A DNA stretch of 64,000 nt from CAVWCW01 sp963753615 (GCA_963753615.1 CAVWCW010000003.1:1-64000); one strand, 5' to 3'; counted from the first letter of the stretch, positions 20,218 to 32,357 are shown. Translations and numbers: made by a program. The notes: generated by a model from the sequence alone, not told the origin.

Positions 20218-20850
20218 ATGGGCGCAAACGATAGCCGCAACCTGGGCCTGGTGCCCATCGTGGTGGAGCAGACCGCTCGCGGTGAGCGCTCCTTCGATAT
20301 CTATTCCCGGCTGCTCAAGGAGCGGGTGATCTTCCTGGTAGGTCCGGTGGAAGACCATATGGCCAACCTTATCGTGGCTCAGCTGTTGTTTCTGGAGTCG
20401 GAGAACCCGGACAAGGACATCCATTTGTATATTAATAGTCCGGGCGGTTCGGTGACTGCCGGGCTGGCGGTCTACGACACTATGCAGTTCATCCGGCCCC
20501 AGGTAAGCACGCTTTGCGTGGGCCAGGCCGCCAGCATGGGGGCCCTGCTGTTGACCGCCGGGGCCCCCGGAAAGCGTTTCTGCCTGCCCCATTCGCGCAT
20601 GATGATCCACCAGCCCCTGGGGGGCTTTCAGGGCCAGGCCTCGGATATCGAGATCCACGCTCGGGAGATTCTGCTGATCCGCGACCGCCTCAACCAGATC
20701 CTGGCCAAGCACACCGGCCAGCCGCTGGAAAAGATCGCGGAAGATACCGAGCGCGACAATTTCATGGGGGGCGAAGAGTCCGCCGCCTATGGTCTGGTCG
20801 ACCGGGTGTTGTCAGATCGTGCCGCCCTGGCAGAGGCAGGCGTGGACTGA
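20218..20850 (+). CDS. clpP: ATP-dependent Clp protease proteolytic subunit
   Basis: Serine peptidase that forms the 14-subunit chamber working with ClpX and ClpA. The catalytic serine is in GQAASMGA, the histidine in LPHSRMMIHQP, and the aspartate follows in the RDNFMGGEE region. MGANDSRNLGLVPIVVEQTARGERSFDIYSRLL is a typical short propeptide and N-terminus. Of two in-frame ATGs, 20218 has AGGTGAAGAG before it while 20194 has none, so 20218 is chosen. That gives 210 residues, close to the E. coli length. Confidence 0.96.
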   Translation: MGANDSRNLGLVPIVVEQTARGERSFDIYSRLLKERVIFLVGPVEDHMANLIVAQLLFLESENPDKDIHLYINSPGGSVTAGLAVYDTMQFIRPQVSTLCVGQAASMGALLLTAGAPGKRFCLPHSRMMIHQPLGGFQGQASDIEIHAREILLIRDRLNQILAKHTGQPLEKIAEDTERDNFMGGEESAAYGLVDRVLSDRAALAEAGVD

Positions 20851-20991
20851 TCCGACGTTGGGTGCCGTTGCTCAAACTGTGTCACAGACCTTTGTCATCG
20901 GCGTCCAATGCAGTATGCTGCTGTTATCGGAGAGTGAAAACGCGCCCCGGACCGGCTGTTTGGGGTCTTAGCGCGGGGAGTAAAACGGCTT

Positions 20992-22269
20992 ATGAGTCAG
21001 GACAATCGCGGCAAGGGCGACGACGGTAAACTGCTTTATTGCTCCTTTTGCGGCAAGAGCCAGCATGAGGTGCGGAAGCTGATCGCGGGGCCCTCGGTAT
21101 TCATTTGCGACGAGTGTGTCGAACTCTGCAACGACATCATCCGCGAGGAGATGCAGGAAACCGCCGCTCAGCAGAGTGACGACCTGCCAAAGCCGCACGA
21201 AATCAACGCCATCCTCGACGAGTACGTGATCGGCCAGTCCCGGGCCAAGAAGATCCTCTCGGTAGCGGTCTACAACCACTACAAGCGCCTGCAGTCGACC
21301 GGCCGCAAGGACGAGGTGGAAATCGCCAAGAGCAATATCCTGCTGGTCGGCCCAACCGGCTCTGGAAAAACCTTGCTGGCGGAAACCCTGGCACGTCTGC
21401 TTAATGTGCCGTTCACCATCGCCGACGCCACCACGCTGACGGAAGCCGGCTACGTCGGCGAGGACGTGGAAAACATCATTCAGAAGCTGCTGCAGAAGTG
21501 CGACTACGATGTGGAAAAGGCCCAGACCGGCATTGTCTACATCGACGAAATCGATAAGATTTCCCGAAAATCCGACAACCCCTCCATAACCCGCGACGTC
21601 TCCGGCGAGGGCGTGCAGCAGGCTCTGCTCAAGCTGATCGAGGGGACCATCGCCTCGGTGCCGCCCCAAGGCGGACGCAAGCATCCGCAGCAGGAGTTTC
21701 TTCAGGTCGACACCAGCAACATTCTGTTCATCGTCGGCGGTGCCTTCGCCGGGTTGGAACGGGTGATCCGCGATCGTTCGGAAAAGGGCGGCATCGGTTT
21801 CTCCGCCGAGGTGCGGAGCAAGGAGAGCAACAAGCGGGTGGGCGAAACACTCAAGCGGGTGGAGCCGGAAGACCTGATTCGCTACGGCTTGATCCCGGAG
21901 TTCGTCGGGCGGTTGCCGGTGGTCGCCACGCTCGAGGAATTGGACGAGGAATCCCTGGTCAAAATCCTGACCCAGCCCAAGAACGCCTTGGTCAAGCAGT
22001 ACATGCGGCTGTTCGAAATGGAGGGCTGCGAGCTGGAGTTCCGCGACGACGCGTTGCGCACGGTGGCGCGAAAGGCGATGGAGCGAAAGACCGGGGCCAG
22101 GGGTCTGCGCACGATTCTCGAGCAAATGCTGCTCGACACCATGTACGACCTGCCGTCGATGGACAACGTGAGGCGGGTGGTAGTGGATGAAGCGGTGGTA
22201 ACGGGCGAGTCAGCCCCCTACATGCTGTTCGAGGGCGGTGAGCCGCAACGGGCCGCCTCCGATCAGTAG
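20992..22269 (+). CDS. clpX: ATP-dependent Clp protease ATP-binding subunit ClpX
   Basis: AAA+ unfoldase that feeds substrates to ClpP. An N-terminal C4 zinc domain binds adaptors (CSFCGKS ... CDECVELC). Walker A is GPTGSGKT, Walker B is VYIDEIDK, and the pore loop GYVGED is present. Sensor 2 (GARGLR) is near the C-terminus. The 425-residue length is normal. It follows clpP by 141 bases. Confidence 0.97.
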   Translation: MSQDNRGKGDDGKLLYCSFCGKSQHEVRKLIAGPSVFICDECVELCNDIIREEMQETAAQQSDDLPKPHEINAILDEYVIGQSRAKKILSVAVYNHYKRLQSTGRKDEVEIAKSNILLVGPTGSGKTLLAETLARLLNVPFTIADATTLTEAGYVGEDVENIIQKLLQKCDYDVEKAQTGIVYIDEIDKISRKSDNPSITRDVSGEGVQQALLKLIEGTIASVPPQGGRKHPQQEFLQVDTSNILFIVGGAFAGLERVIRDRSEKGGIGFSAEVRSKESNKRVGETLKRVEPEDLIRYGLIPEFVGRLPVVATLEELDEESLVKILTQPKNALVKQYMRLFEMEGCELEFRDDALRTVARKAMERKTGARGLRTILEQMLLDTMYDLPSMDNVRRVVVDEAVVTGESAPYMLFEGGEPQRAASDQ

Positions 22270-22321
22270 GCTGCACCTCGGGCCCAGCTGTGCCGAAACG
22301 GCACTCGCTGGGAAGCCCGGG

Positions 22322-22349
22322 CTTGAATATTCCTGCCGCTGCCTCAACT
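22322..22349 (+). promoter_or_regulatory. Possible sigma32-type promoter for lon
   Basis: GGGCTTGAAT, with CTTGAAT at 22322-22328, resembles the sigma32 -35 element. CCTCAACT at 22342-22349 matches five positions of CCCCATNT after a 13-base spacer. Lon is heat-inducible in E. coli. The match is weaker than the one ahead of htpG, and the leader to the lon ATG would be about 160 bases. Confidence 0.4.
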
Positions 22350-22516
22350 TCCGTTATAGCTACAAAACGCCCGGAACAGGCTTCCAGTGCGTCATTCTGC
22401 CCAATCGTACCTGTCGCAACCATTTGCCGGCGCCCCCGGAAAAATCCGGGTTTGAGAGCGTCGAGTGCCCGGAACCATGGGCGGCGGTAATCACCTGGTA
22501 ACGAGGAACTTCGGCC

Positions 22517-24967
<2,451 letters not shown>

Positions 24968-25217
24968 CGCTGGGTCGAGGCGGGCCCGGGTCGAGCACAG
25001 CCTGGGGATGGGTTGCTCTGGCTCTTCGGAGGCGTTACCAGGAGCGGCCAGGGAAGCCCACCTCTCGGTCTCGCGGGCATGTTTGCGTGGACGGAGAAAT
25101 GCGGCGGAAGTGGGTTTCTCGATCCTCCCTTTGCAGGTATCATGGATCGCGCGATGCGGGGCCGCTGGATTGGGGCAATCCGCGGTATTTGATTGCAGGG
25201 CGGGCCAGGATTGTTTA

Positions 25218-25247
25218 TTGACAGGGTTTTCGCGGCCTTGGTATAAA
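25218..25247 (+). promoter_or_regulatory. Strong sigma70-type promoter for hupB
   Basis: A perfect TTGACA at 25218-25223 is followed by an 18-base spacer and TATAAA at 25242-25247. Transcription would begin near 25254, leaving a leader of about 90 bases with a small GGGGC/GCCCC hairpin (25277-25291). The rest of the 378-base gap between lon and hupB shows nothing else I can support. Confidence 0.8.
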
Positions 25248-25345
25248 GTGCGACGCGCTGAGCGCGCTGGATACAAGGGGCCGCGAGCCCCAAGACCAAA
25301 CAAGGCCAGCACTGTGGTTTTTTCTTCCAAAGGGGACAGCAACCA

Positions 25346-25618
25346 ATGAATAAGACCGAAATCATCGAGGCGATGGCCGACGCGGCCGACATCTCCAAGG
25401 CGGCTGCCGGGCGGGCACTCGACGGCATGGTAGATTCGATAATTACCGCTTTGGCCAAGGGGGATCAGGTTTCTCTGATCGGTTTCGGTACCTTCTCGGT
25501 GCGCGAACGTGCTGCCCGGACCGGGCGCAACCCGCAGACCGGCCAAAGCATCCAGATCAAGGCCTCGAAGACCCCGTCTTTCAAAGCTGGCAAAGCCCTC
25601 AAGGATGCAGTAAACTAG
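25346..25618 (+). CDS. hupB: DNA-binding protein HU-beta
   Basis: A 90-residue HU protein, MNKTEIIEAMADAADISKAAAG at the N-terminus, with the minor-groove arm GRNPQTGQSIQI that carries the intercalating proline. It compacts and bends DNA non-specifically. Family length is exact. It sits behind its own strong promoter and is followed closely by two tRNA genes and ppiD, so a hupB-tRNA transcript is possible; the terminator after the tRNAs would end it. Confidence 0.97.
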   Translation: MNKTEIIEAMADAADISKAAAGRALDGMVDSIITALAKGDQVSLIGFGTFSVRERAARTGRNPQTGQSIQIKASKTPSFKAGKALKDAVN

Positions 25619-25632
25619 CGCGCGCTTGCCGG

Positions 25633-25708
25633 GGGTGCTTAGCTCAGCTGGGAGAGCATCGCCCTTACAAGGCGAGGGTCGCAGGTTCGATCCCTGCAGC
25701 ACCCACCA
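25633..25708 (+). tRNA. tRNA-Val (anticodon UAC)
   Basis: A 76-base cloverleaf with acceptor arms GGGTGCT and AGCACCC and encoded CCA. The anticodon loop CCTTACAAG gives anticodon TAC. The D arm AGCTCAGCTGGGAGAGC and T arm GCAGG-TTCGATC-CCTGC are regular. It starts 14 bases after the hupB stop. Confidence 0.97.
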
Positions 25709-25715
25709 AGTTTTT

Positions 25716-25792
25716 GGAGTGGTAGTTCAGTTGGTTAGAATACCGGCCTGTCACGCCGGGGGTCGCGGGTTCGAGTCCCGTCCACTCCGCCA
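25716..25792 (+). tRNA. tRNA-Asp (anticodon GUC)
   Basis: A 77-base cloverleaf with acceptor arms GGAGTGG and CCACTCC, discriminator G and encoded CCA. The anticodon loop CCTGTCACG gives anticodon GTC. It lies seven bases after tRNA-Val, so both are processed from one transcript. Confidence 0.97.
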
Positions 25793-25803
25793 TTCTTTCA
25801 GGG

Positions 25804-25836
25804 AAACGGGGTATCCGCAGGGGTACCCCGTTTTCT
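25804..25836 (+). terminator. Intrinsic terminator after the tRNA pair
   Basis: CGGGGTA at 25807-25813 pairs with TACCCCG at 25824-25830. The stem extends by A-T pairs and is followed by TTTTCTTTGTT. It closes the hupB/tRNA transcript 40 bases before ppiD. Confidence 0.8.
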
Positions 25837-25875
25837 TTGTTCGATCTCTCACCAGCACCGAAACGAAGCGAAATC

Positions 25876-27792
25876 ATGCTGCAGACCATACGTGACAAGG
25901 CCCAGGGTTGGATCGCCTGGGCGATCGTGATCCTGATCACCATCCCCTTCGCGCTTTGGGGCATCGGGGAGTACGCCGGCATCGGCGGAGAGCCGGTGAT
26001 AGCGACCGTGAACGGCCAGGAAATCACCGAGCGGGACTTCGAGAACCGCTACCAGCAGTTCCGCAATGACCTGCGTCAGCGCCTGGGTAGCGCCTACCGC
26101 CCGGAACTTTTCCAAGAAAAACTGATGCGCCAGCAGGTACTCGACCGCATGATCGATGACTTGGTCATCGAGCAGGCGTCGCGCAGCATGGGCCTGTATG
26201 CCGGCAACGAGCTGGTACGCCAGACCATTCTCCAGTTCGCGGCCTTCCAGAAGGACGGTCAATTCGATCGCGAGGCCTATGAGCGAGCTTTGCGCCTGCA
26301 GGGCTACGGCAGTCCCAGCCAGTTCGAAGATCGGGTTCGCCAGTCACTGATTACCTCTCAACTCGGCAGCGCCGTGCGCAGCACCGAATTCGCCACTCCC
26401 GCGGAGATGGAGGATTTGGTGCGGCTGCAGAAGCAGCAGCGGGAATTCAGCTATCTGGAGGTGCCCCTGGCGGAGTTCCGGTCGGAAGAAGCGCTGGAGG
26501 CAACTGAGATAGAGGCCTATTACGAAGATAACAAGGCCCGTTTTCGTACCCCCGAGCGGGTCAAGGTCGACTACCTGCTGCTGGACCTGGACAAACTCGG
26601 CGCTGGCATCGAACCGTCGGAAGATGATCTGCTGGCCTTCTATGAGGCCCACCGGGAGGAATACGGGAAGCCCGAACAACGCGCCGCCAGTCATATCCTG
26701 ATCAACCTGCCGGAAGACGCCGACGCGGCTACCGAGGCCGAAGCACGAGCCCGTATCGAGGCCGCCCTGGCCCGCATCCGCGCCGGCGAGGACTTTGGCG
26801 AAGTGGCGAAAGAGGTATCCGAAGACCCGGGCTCGGCCGCGGCCGGCGGCGATCTGGGACTTTTCGGCCCGGGCGCCATGGTGCCGGAGTTCGAGGACGC
26901 GGCCTTCGCCGCCGAGGTGGCGGAAGTCACTGGGCCGGTGCGCAGCCCGTTCGGCCTGCACCTGATTCTGGTAACCGAGGTCCAGCCCGAGAGCATCAAG
27001 GAATTTACCGAAGCCCGCGAGCAGGTGCTGGCGGCGCTGCGCAAGAGCGAGGCCGAGCAACTGCTGTACGACTATGCGGAACGGCTCGCCGATCTGGCCT
27101 ATGAGCAGCCGGACAGCCTGGAGCCGGCCGCCGAAGACTTGGGCCTGGAACTGCAGACCAGCGACTGGTTCGGGCGCGACGGTGGCGAGGACTTGCTGGC
27201 CCATCCCAAGGTCAAGACAGCGGCCTTCAGCGAAGAGGTGTTGACCGCCGGCAACAACAGCGAGGTGCTGGACCTGGGCAACAATCGCATGCTGGCCCTT
27301 CGGGTGCGGGAGCATGAACTTGCCGACTACAAGCCCCTGGATGAGGTGCGCGCCGAGGTCGAAGATTTGGTGCGGGCCGAGCAGGCTCTGGAGCGGGCCC
27401 GTGACCAGGGCGAGCAATTGGTAGCGCGCCTGGAGTCGGGTGCCAGCTTGGAGGCGTTGCAGGCGGAGACGGGCTACGAACTTAACCAGCCAGGCAGTCT
27501 GGGCCGCGACAGCGGGGAAGCGCCGGCCGGCCTGGTACACCAGGTCTTCCAGCTGCCTCGGCCGGGAGACGCGGGTGCAGTGTACGGCTTGGCCGACCTT
27601 GCCGGTGGGGATTTCGCGGTGGTGGCGCTGACTGACGTCAAGGACGGTGCCTTGGAGGATCTGGAGCCGGCCGTGCGCGAGACCGAAATCACTACCCTGG
27701 AACGCAGCGCTGGCCAAGCCAACTATGATCATTTGGTGCGCCAGTTGCGGGCGATCGCGGAAATCGAGCTTACCCCCCGCACCAGCGGCTAG
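25876..27792 (+). CDS. ppiD: Periplasmic peptidyl-prolyl isomerase/chaperone PpiD
   Basis: Inner-membrane-anchored chaperone that meets proteins leaving the Sec translocon. One membrane helix (GWIAWAIVILITIPFALWGIGEY) near residues 10-32 is followed by the SurA/PpiD chaperone region, which starts TVNGQEITERDFENRYQQFR. A parvulin domain lies at about 265-365 (RAASHILINLPEDA ... GGDLGLFGPGAMVPEFEDAAF). ATG 25876 starts the family-like MLQTIRDKAQGW. Length 638 is close to E. coli PpiD. Confidence 0.93.
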   Translation: MLQTIRDKAQGWIAWAIVILITIPFALWGIGEYAGIGGEPVIATVNGQEITERDFENRYQQFRNDLRQRLGSAYRPELFQEKLMRQQVLDRMIDDLVIEQASRSMGLYAGNELVRQTILQFAAFQKDGQFDREAYERALRLQGYGSPSQFEDRVRQSLITSQLGSAVRSTEFATPAEMEDLVRLQKQQREFSYLEVPLAEFRSEEALEATEIEAYYEDNKARFRTPERVKVDYLLLDLDKLGAGIEPSEDDLLAFYEAHREEYGKPEQRAASHILINLPEDADAATEAEARARIEAALARIRAGEDFGEVAKEVSEDPGSAAAGGDLGLFGPGAMVPEFEDAAFAAEVAEVTGPVRSPFGLHLILVTEVQPESIKEFTEAREQVLAALRKSEAEQLLYDYAERLADLAYEQPDSLEPAAEDLGLELQTSDWFGRDGGEDLLAHPKVKTAAFSEEVLTAGNNSEVLDLGNNRMLALRVREHELADYKPLDEVRAEVEDLVRAEQALERARDQGEQLVARLESGASLEALQAETGYELNQPGSLGRDSGEAPAGLVHQVFQLPRPGDAGAVYGLADLAGGDFAVVALTDVKDGALEDLEPAVRETEITTLERSAGQANYDHLVRQLRAIAEIELTPRTSG

Positions 27793-27874
27793 CGAAAAGC
27801 GCGGCGGCGTCGGGCAGCGGACGGCCGATTGATTCGAGAGTAGCGCCCAGCATGAATCGCAGGGCGCAGAAAAA

Positions 27875-27907
27875 GCCGGCAGGGGTGAACCCTGCCGGCT
27901 TCGTTTT
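27875..27907 (+). terminator. Strong intrinsic terminator after ppiD
   Basis: GCCGGCAGGG at 27875-27884 pairs perfectly with CCCTGCCGGC at 27890-27899 across a 5-base loop, then TTCGTTTTG. Flanking A residues would also help termination from the other strand. Confidence 0.88.
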
Positions 27908-27928
27908 GCCAACGCTGCGCATTTAGAT

Positions 27929-28190
27929 CAGCCCGGATATCTCACCAGGCCGCCAGGCGGTGGGGCATAAGCGACCGGAAATTCGAGAGCTTGAGTAGAA
28001 CTGCCGAGGCGTCTGCAGCGAAATACCCGGTATCACGCCGCCTGGCTATCGCACCCCTGGCTGGTTCCTCCACGCCTGGGCTTGCGCTTCACTCAAGCGA
28101 TCGCTACGGCTACCGGTTTCGCTCCAGAGCGGCGCCCAGCCGCACAGGCCCTGCGCCAGGGACGCGATACCTGGTGAAATATTCGGGCTG
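27929..28190. mobile_element. 262-bp MITE-like or IS-remnant element with 21-bp inverted ends
   Basis: The left end (27929-27949, starting CAGCCCGGATAT) and the right end (28170-28190, ending ATTCGGGCTG) are inverted repeats of each other with 19 of 21 positions identical. The interior, between ppiD and fabI, has no gene I can support. I see no clear flanking target duplication. The end sequence reminds me of insertion-sequence termini common in gammaproteobacteria (IS1380-like), but that is memory only. It could be a non-autonomous element or an insertion sequence that lost its transposase. Confidence 0.55.
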
Positions 28191-28266
28191 CGTCTACTGG
28201 CGGCCCGCAACGGAGGCCGGCGCTGGACATGCCGTGAATGCCGAGCCGAATAGCTGACGGCCCTGC

Positions 28267-29043
28267 TCAGGCCATGCCCAGCACATGGTACCCGGAGTCA
28301 ACATAGAGCACGTCGCCGGTGATCCCCGAGGCCAGGTCGGAGCACAGGAAGGCGGCGGCATTGCCGACCTCGTCGATGGTTACATTGCGCCGCAGCGGGG
28401 TCTTCTGCTCGGCTTCGGCCAGCATGCCGCGGAAACCGCTGATGCCGGAGGCCGCCAGGGTGCGGATGGGGCCGGCAGAGACGGCGTTGACGCGGGTGCC
28501 CTCCGGGCCCAGGGAATCTGCCAGATAGCGTACATTGGCCTCCAGACTGGCCTTGGCTACCCCCATGACGTTGTAGTTGGGCACCGTGCGCACCGCTCCC
28601 AAGTAGCTCATGGTGACCAAGGCGCCGTTGCGGCCCTGCATCATCGGCCGGCCGGCCTTGGCGAGGGCGGCGAAGCTGTAGGCGCTGATGTCGTGGGCAA
28701 TGGCGAAGCCCTCGCGGGTCACCGCGTCTGCATAACTGCCTTCGAGCTGGTCGCGAGGCGCGAAGCCAACCGAATGGACGATGATGTCGAGCCCGTCCCA
28801 GCGCTGGCCCAGTTCCATGAAGCAGGCGGCGATCTGCTCGTCGCTGGCCACGTCCAGCGGCAAAACGATGTCCGAGCCGCATGCCGATGCCAGCTCCTGG
28901 ACCCGCTTCAGCAGCTTGTCGCTTTGGTAGGTAAAGGCCAGCTCGGCCCCCTCCCGATGCATGGCTTTGGCCACCCCGGAGGCGATGGACCGGTTGCTGG
29001 CCACGCCGACGATCAGCGCCCGCTTGTTCTGTAAGAAACCCAT
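28267..29043 (-). CDS. fabI: Enoyl-[acyl-carrier-protein] reductase (NADH) FabI
   Basis: Last reductive step of fatty-acid elongation, cytoplasmic. The 258-residue protein has the FabI version of the nucleotide loop (IVGVASNRSIASGVAKAMHREG). Its active-site tyrosine and lysine lie in NYNVMGVAKASLEANVRYLA, and the substrate loop includes GPIRTLAASGISGF. The C-terminus GDVLYVDSGYHVLGM is typical. ATG 29043 with AGGA upstream is preferred over an extended frame to 29100. It faces ppiD, with the MITE-like element between them. Confidence 0.96.
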   Translation of the reverse strand: MGFLQNKRALIVGVASNRSIASGVAKAMHREGAELAFTYQSDKLLKRVQELASACGSDIVLPLDVASDEQIAACFMELGQRWDGLDIIVHSVGFAPRDQLEGSYADAVTREGFAIAHDISAYSFAALAKAGRPMMQGRNGALVTMSYLGAVRTVPNYNVMGVAKASLEANVRYLADSLGPEGTRVNAVSAGPIRTLAASGISGFRGMLAEAEQKTPLRRNVTIDEVGNAAAFLCSDLASGITGDVLYVDSGYHVLGMA

Positions 29044-29162
29044 AGTGTCGAATCCTAATGGCTGGTGCCGGCACCGGCCGTGAGCGCCCGTGGCTGACAA
29101 GTGTCGGACAGAATGAGAAGATAGCGCCTTTGTGTTCCGGCCCGTAAAGTACCGGAAAACCG

Positions 29163-31383
29163 GTGTGTCGACAAACCTTGGGAGCAGTTCCGATTCGCCC
29201 GTCGAACCCCCTGATCTGGTTGTATGCCGCCGTGCTCTGGTTAAACGGCTGTTCCGACGGTGCCTGGAACAACCCCTATCCGCGCGCCGAGAAGCTGGCG
29301 AATACCCTCTACAGCTCGTTCTCCGAACGCCCCAAGCATTTGGACCCGGTGAGGTCCTACAGCTCCAACGAATACGCCTTTATCGCCCAGATCTACGAGC
29401 CGCCACTGCAGTACCACTTCCTCAAGCGACCCTACCGGTTGGTACCCCAGACCACGACCGGTCTGCCGGCGGTGCGCTACCTGGACGCGGACGTCAAGGA
29501 ACTACGCCGGACGCCCCAGTCGAGCGGATCGCGGTCAGCGATTACCTGATCGAACTCCAGCCCGGGGTGCGCTACCAGCCACATCCGGCCCTGGCCCGCG
29601 ATGCCGATGGCGGCTACCGTTACCACAGTCTGAGCCCGGCGCAGACCGCGGATATCTACACCCTGGCGGATTTCGCCCACACCGGCAGCCGCGAGGTGAC
29701 GGCGGAGGACTATGCCTATCAGATCAAGCGCCTGGCGTTGCCGAACCTGCATTCTCCCATCGCCGGGCGTTATGGCGGAATACATCCTTGGCTTCTCGGA
29801 CTTTGCCGAAGCATTGAGCAGCGCTACGCCGAGGCGCGGGAAGACAGCGGTCGACAGACGGCCCTTGGTCGATCTGCGGGACGAACCGCATGGAGGGGGT
29901 GGAGGTGATCGACCGCTATCGTCTGCGCATCCGCCTGAAGGGCAAGTACCCCCAGTTCGTGTACTGGCTGGCAATGCACTTTTTCGCCCCCATGCCCTGG
30001 GAGGCGGACCGGTTCTACGCCCAGCCGGGTCTGGCGGAGCGCAATATCAGCCTCGACTGGTATCCCCATCGGCAGCGGCCCATTTATGCTGGCGGAGAAC
30101 AATCCCAATCTGCGGATGGTGCTGGAGCGGAATCCCAATTTCCACGGCGAGACCTATCCGGACCAGGGCATGCCCGGGGACCTGGCGGCCGGACTGCTGG
30201 CGGACGCCGGCCGGGCCCTGCCGTTGGTGGATCGGGCCGTTTACAGCCTGGAAAAGGAAAGCATCCCGTACTGGAACAAGTTCCTCCAGGGCTATTACGA
30301 CAACTCCGGCATCTCCTCGGACAGCTTCGACCAGGCGGTGCAGTTCGGCGACCAGGGGGAGGTGGGCCTGACCGAAGCCATGAGCGCAAAGGGCATCCAG
30401 CTGAGCACCGCGGTGACCAACTCCATCTATTACATGGGCTTCAATATGCTGGATCCGGTGGTGGGGGGCGACGCCGAGCGCGCGCGCCTGTTGCGCCGGG
30501 CAATCTCCATCGCCATGGACTATGAGGAGTACATCTCGATTTTCGCCAACGGCCGCGGGTGGCCGGCCCAGGGACCACTGCCGCCGGGAATCTTCGGCCA
30601 CCGGGAGGGGAGGCCGGGATCAACCCCTATGTGTATACCAGCGAGTGGATGGCGAGCCGCGCCGCAAAGGCATCGAGCGAGGCCCGCGCGATTGCTGGCC
30701 GAGGCCGGTTATCCCGGAGGGTCGCGACCCGGACACCGGCAACGGCACTGATCCTGTACTTCGACAACGCCGCCACCGGGCCGGACGACAAGGCGCGGCT
30801 GAACTGGATCCGCAAGCAGTTCGCCAAGCTCGGCATCCAACTGGTGATTCGGGCCACCGATTACAACCGCTTTCAGGAGAAGATGCGCAAGGGTACCGGC
30901 CAGATCTTCATGTGGGGCTGGAACGCGGACTATCCGGACCCGGAGAACTTCCTGTTCCTGCTCTACGGCCCCAACGGCAAGGTCGAACACGGGGGCGAGA
31001 ATGCCGCCAACTACCAGAACCCCGAGTTCGATGCCTTGTTCGAGCAGATGAAGAACATGGACAACGGGCCCGAGCGCCAGGCAATCATCGACCAGATGAT
31101 GGAGATCCTGCGCCGCGACGCCCCCTGGGCTCTGGGGTTATCTATCCCAAGGCGCTTCGTCTCTGCACCACGCCTGGTACCGCAACGTCAAACCCAACCT
31201 GATGGCCAACAACACGCTGAAGTACAGGCGCATGGACCCGAGCCCTGCGCGCAGCCGAGCGCGAGCGAGTGGAATCAGCCGGTGCTCTGGCCGCTGTGGG
31301 CTGCTGCTGGTGTTGCTGGTCTGTCCTGCTTCCGGCCGTCGTGCAGCTTACCGCCGGCGCGAGCGGAGAAGCCGGCGCGATGA
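29163..31383 (+). pseudogene. Peptide ABC transporter substrate-binding protein, multiply frameshifted
   Basis: An extracellular solute-binding protein of the oligopeptide/YejA class can be pieced together across three frames. It begins with a lipoprotein signal ending LNGC (about 29210-29252). It continues through SSFSERPKHLDPVRSYSS, ERIAVSDYLIELQPGVRYQPHP, DRYRLRIRLKGKYPQFVYWLAM, NPNLRMVLERNPNFHGETYP and SIYYMGFNMLDP, then FMWGWNADYPDPENF. The tail is MANNTLKYRRMDP followed by a hydrophobic helix. Frame changes fall near 29505, 29765, 29815, 29880, 30068, 30610, 30690 and 31135. No segment is missing, so the gene is full-length apart from small indels. Its stop overlaps the permease ATG. 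Either it is a recent pseudogene or this stretch was badly sequenced. Confidence 0.8.
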
Positions 31384-32357
31384 TGGCCTACATCATGCGC
31401 CGCGCTCTGTATGCCATCCCGATACTGATCGGCGTCAACATCATCACTTTCTTACTGTTTTTCGTGGTCAACTCGCCGGATGACATGGCGCGCATGCACC
31501 TGGGGTCAAGCGGGTCACCCCGGAGGCCATCGAGCAACTGGAAGCAGGAGCGGGGATACGACCTGCCGCTGCTCTACAACGCGCAGGCCGAGGGGTTGGG
31601 GCGCTCAGCGAGACGATTTTCTTCCAGAAGTCCCTGCGCCTGTTCCGCTTCGAGTTCGGCTCACTCCGACAGCGGCCGCGACATCGGCTACGACATCAGC
31701 CAGCGCATGTGGCCAAGCCTGGCGATCGCGATTCCGGTGCTGTTGGTCGGGCTGCTGGTCAATATCAGCTTCGCCCTGCTCATTGCCTTTTTCCGCGCCA
31801 CCTATATCGATTTCTGGGGCGTGGTGCTCTGCGTGGCCATGATGTCCATCTCCGGGCTCTTCTACATCATCGGCGGCCAGTACCTGGTCGGTAAGCTGCT
31901 GCATCTGGTGCCGATTTCCGGCTACGACACGGGCTTGGCGGCGGTCAAGTTTCTGATCCTTCCGGTGCTCATCGGGGTGATCGGCGGGCATTGGCGCCGG
32001 CACCCGCTGGTATCGTACCTTGTTTCTGGAAGAGATCAACGTGACTACGTGCGCACCGCCCGGGCCAAGGGTCTGAGCGAGCAGGCGGTGTTGTTCCGCC
32101 ATGTGCTCAGGAATGCCTTGATTCCCATCCTGACCGGTGTGGTCGTGGTGCTGCCCCTGTTGTTCATGGGCAGCCTGATCACCGAGTCCTTTTTCGGCAT
32201 CCCCGGCCTCGGCAGCTACACCATCGACGCGATCAGCAATCAGGATTTCGCCATCGTGCGGGCCATGGTGTTCCTGGGCTCGGTGCTCTACATCATCGGC
32301 CTGTTGCTGACCGATATCTCCTACACCCTCGTGGATCCCCGGGTCAGGCTCAGCTAG
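31380..32357 (+). CDS. Peptide ABC transporter permease (DppB/YejB type) with compensated frame slips
   Basis: Membrane permease of a peptide importer. It starts MMAYIMRRALYAIPILIGVNIITFLLFF and has several further helices. The EAA coupling region reads DYVRTARAKGLSEQAVLFRHVLRNALIPI, and the protein ends DISYTLVDPRVRLS. The frame is open throughout, but three internal segments do not look like the family and change sense if one base is shifted and shifted back: about 31505-31540, 31605-31670 and 32000-32035. These are probable pairs of opposite indels, so parts of the predicted protein may be wrong. It overlaps the binding-protein gene at ATGA and is followed by the second permease after 11 bases. 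Confidence 0.8.
   Translation: MMAYIMRRALYAIPILIGVNIITFLLFFVVNSPDDMARMHLGSSGSPRRPSSNWKQERGYDLPLLYNAQAEGLGRSARRFSSRSPCACSASSSAHSDSGRDIGYDISQRMWPSLAIAIPVLLVGLLVNISFALLIAFFRATYIDFWGVVLCVAMMSISGLFYIIGGQYLVGKLLHLVPISGYDTGLAAVKFLILPVLIGVIGGHWRRHPLVSYLVSGRDQRDYVRTARAKGLSEQAVLFRHVLRNALIPILTGVVVVLPLLFMGSLITESFFGIPGLGSYTIDAISNQDFAIVRAMVFLGSVLYIIGLLLTDISYTLVDPRVRLS

Noticed and set aside
22433..22453. Terminator between clpX and lon (CCCGG-AAAAA-TCCGGG)
   Set aside because: The stem is very short and is not followed by a T-tract.
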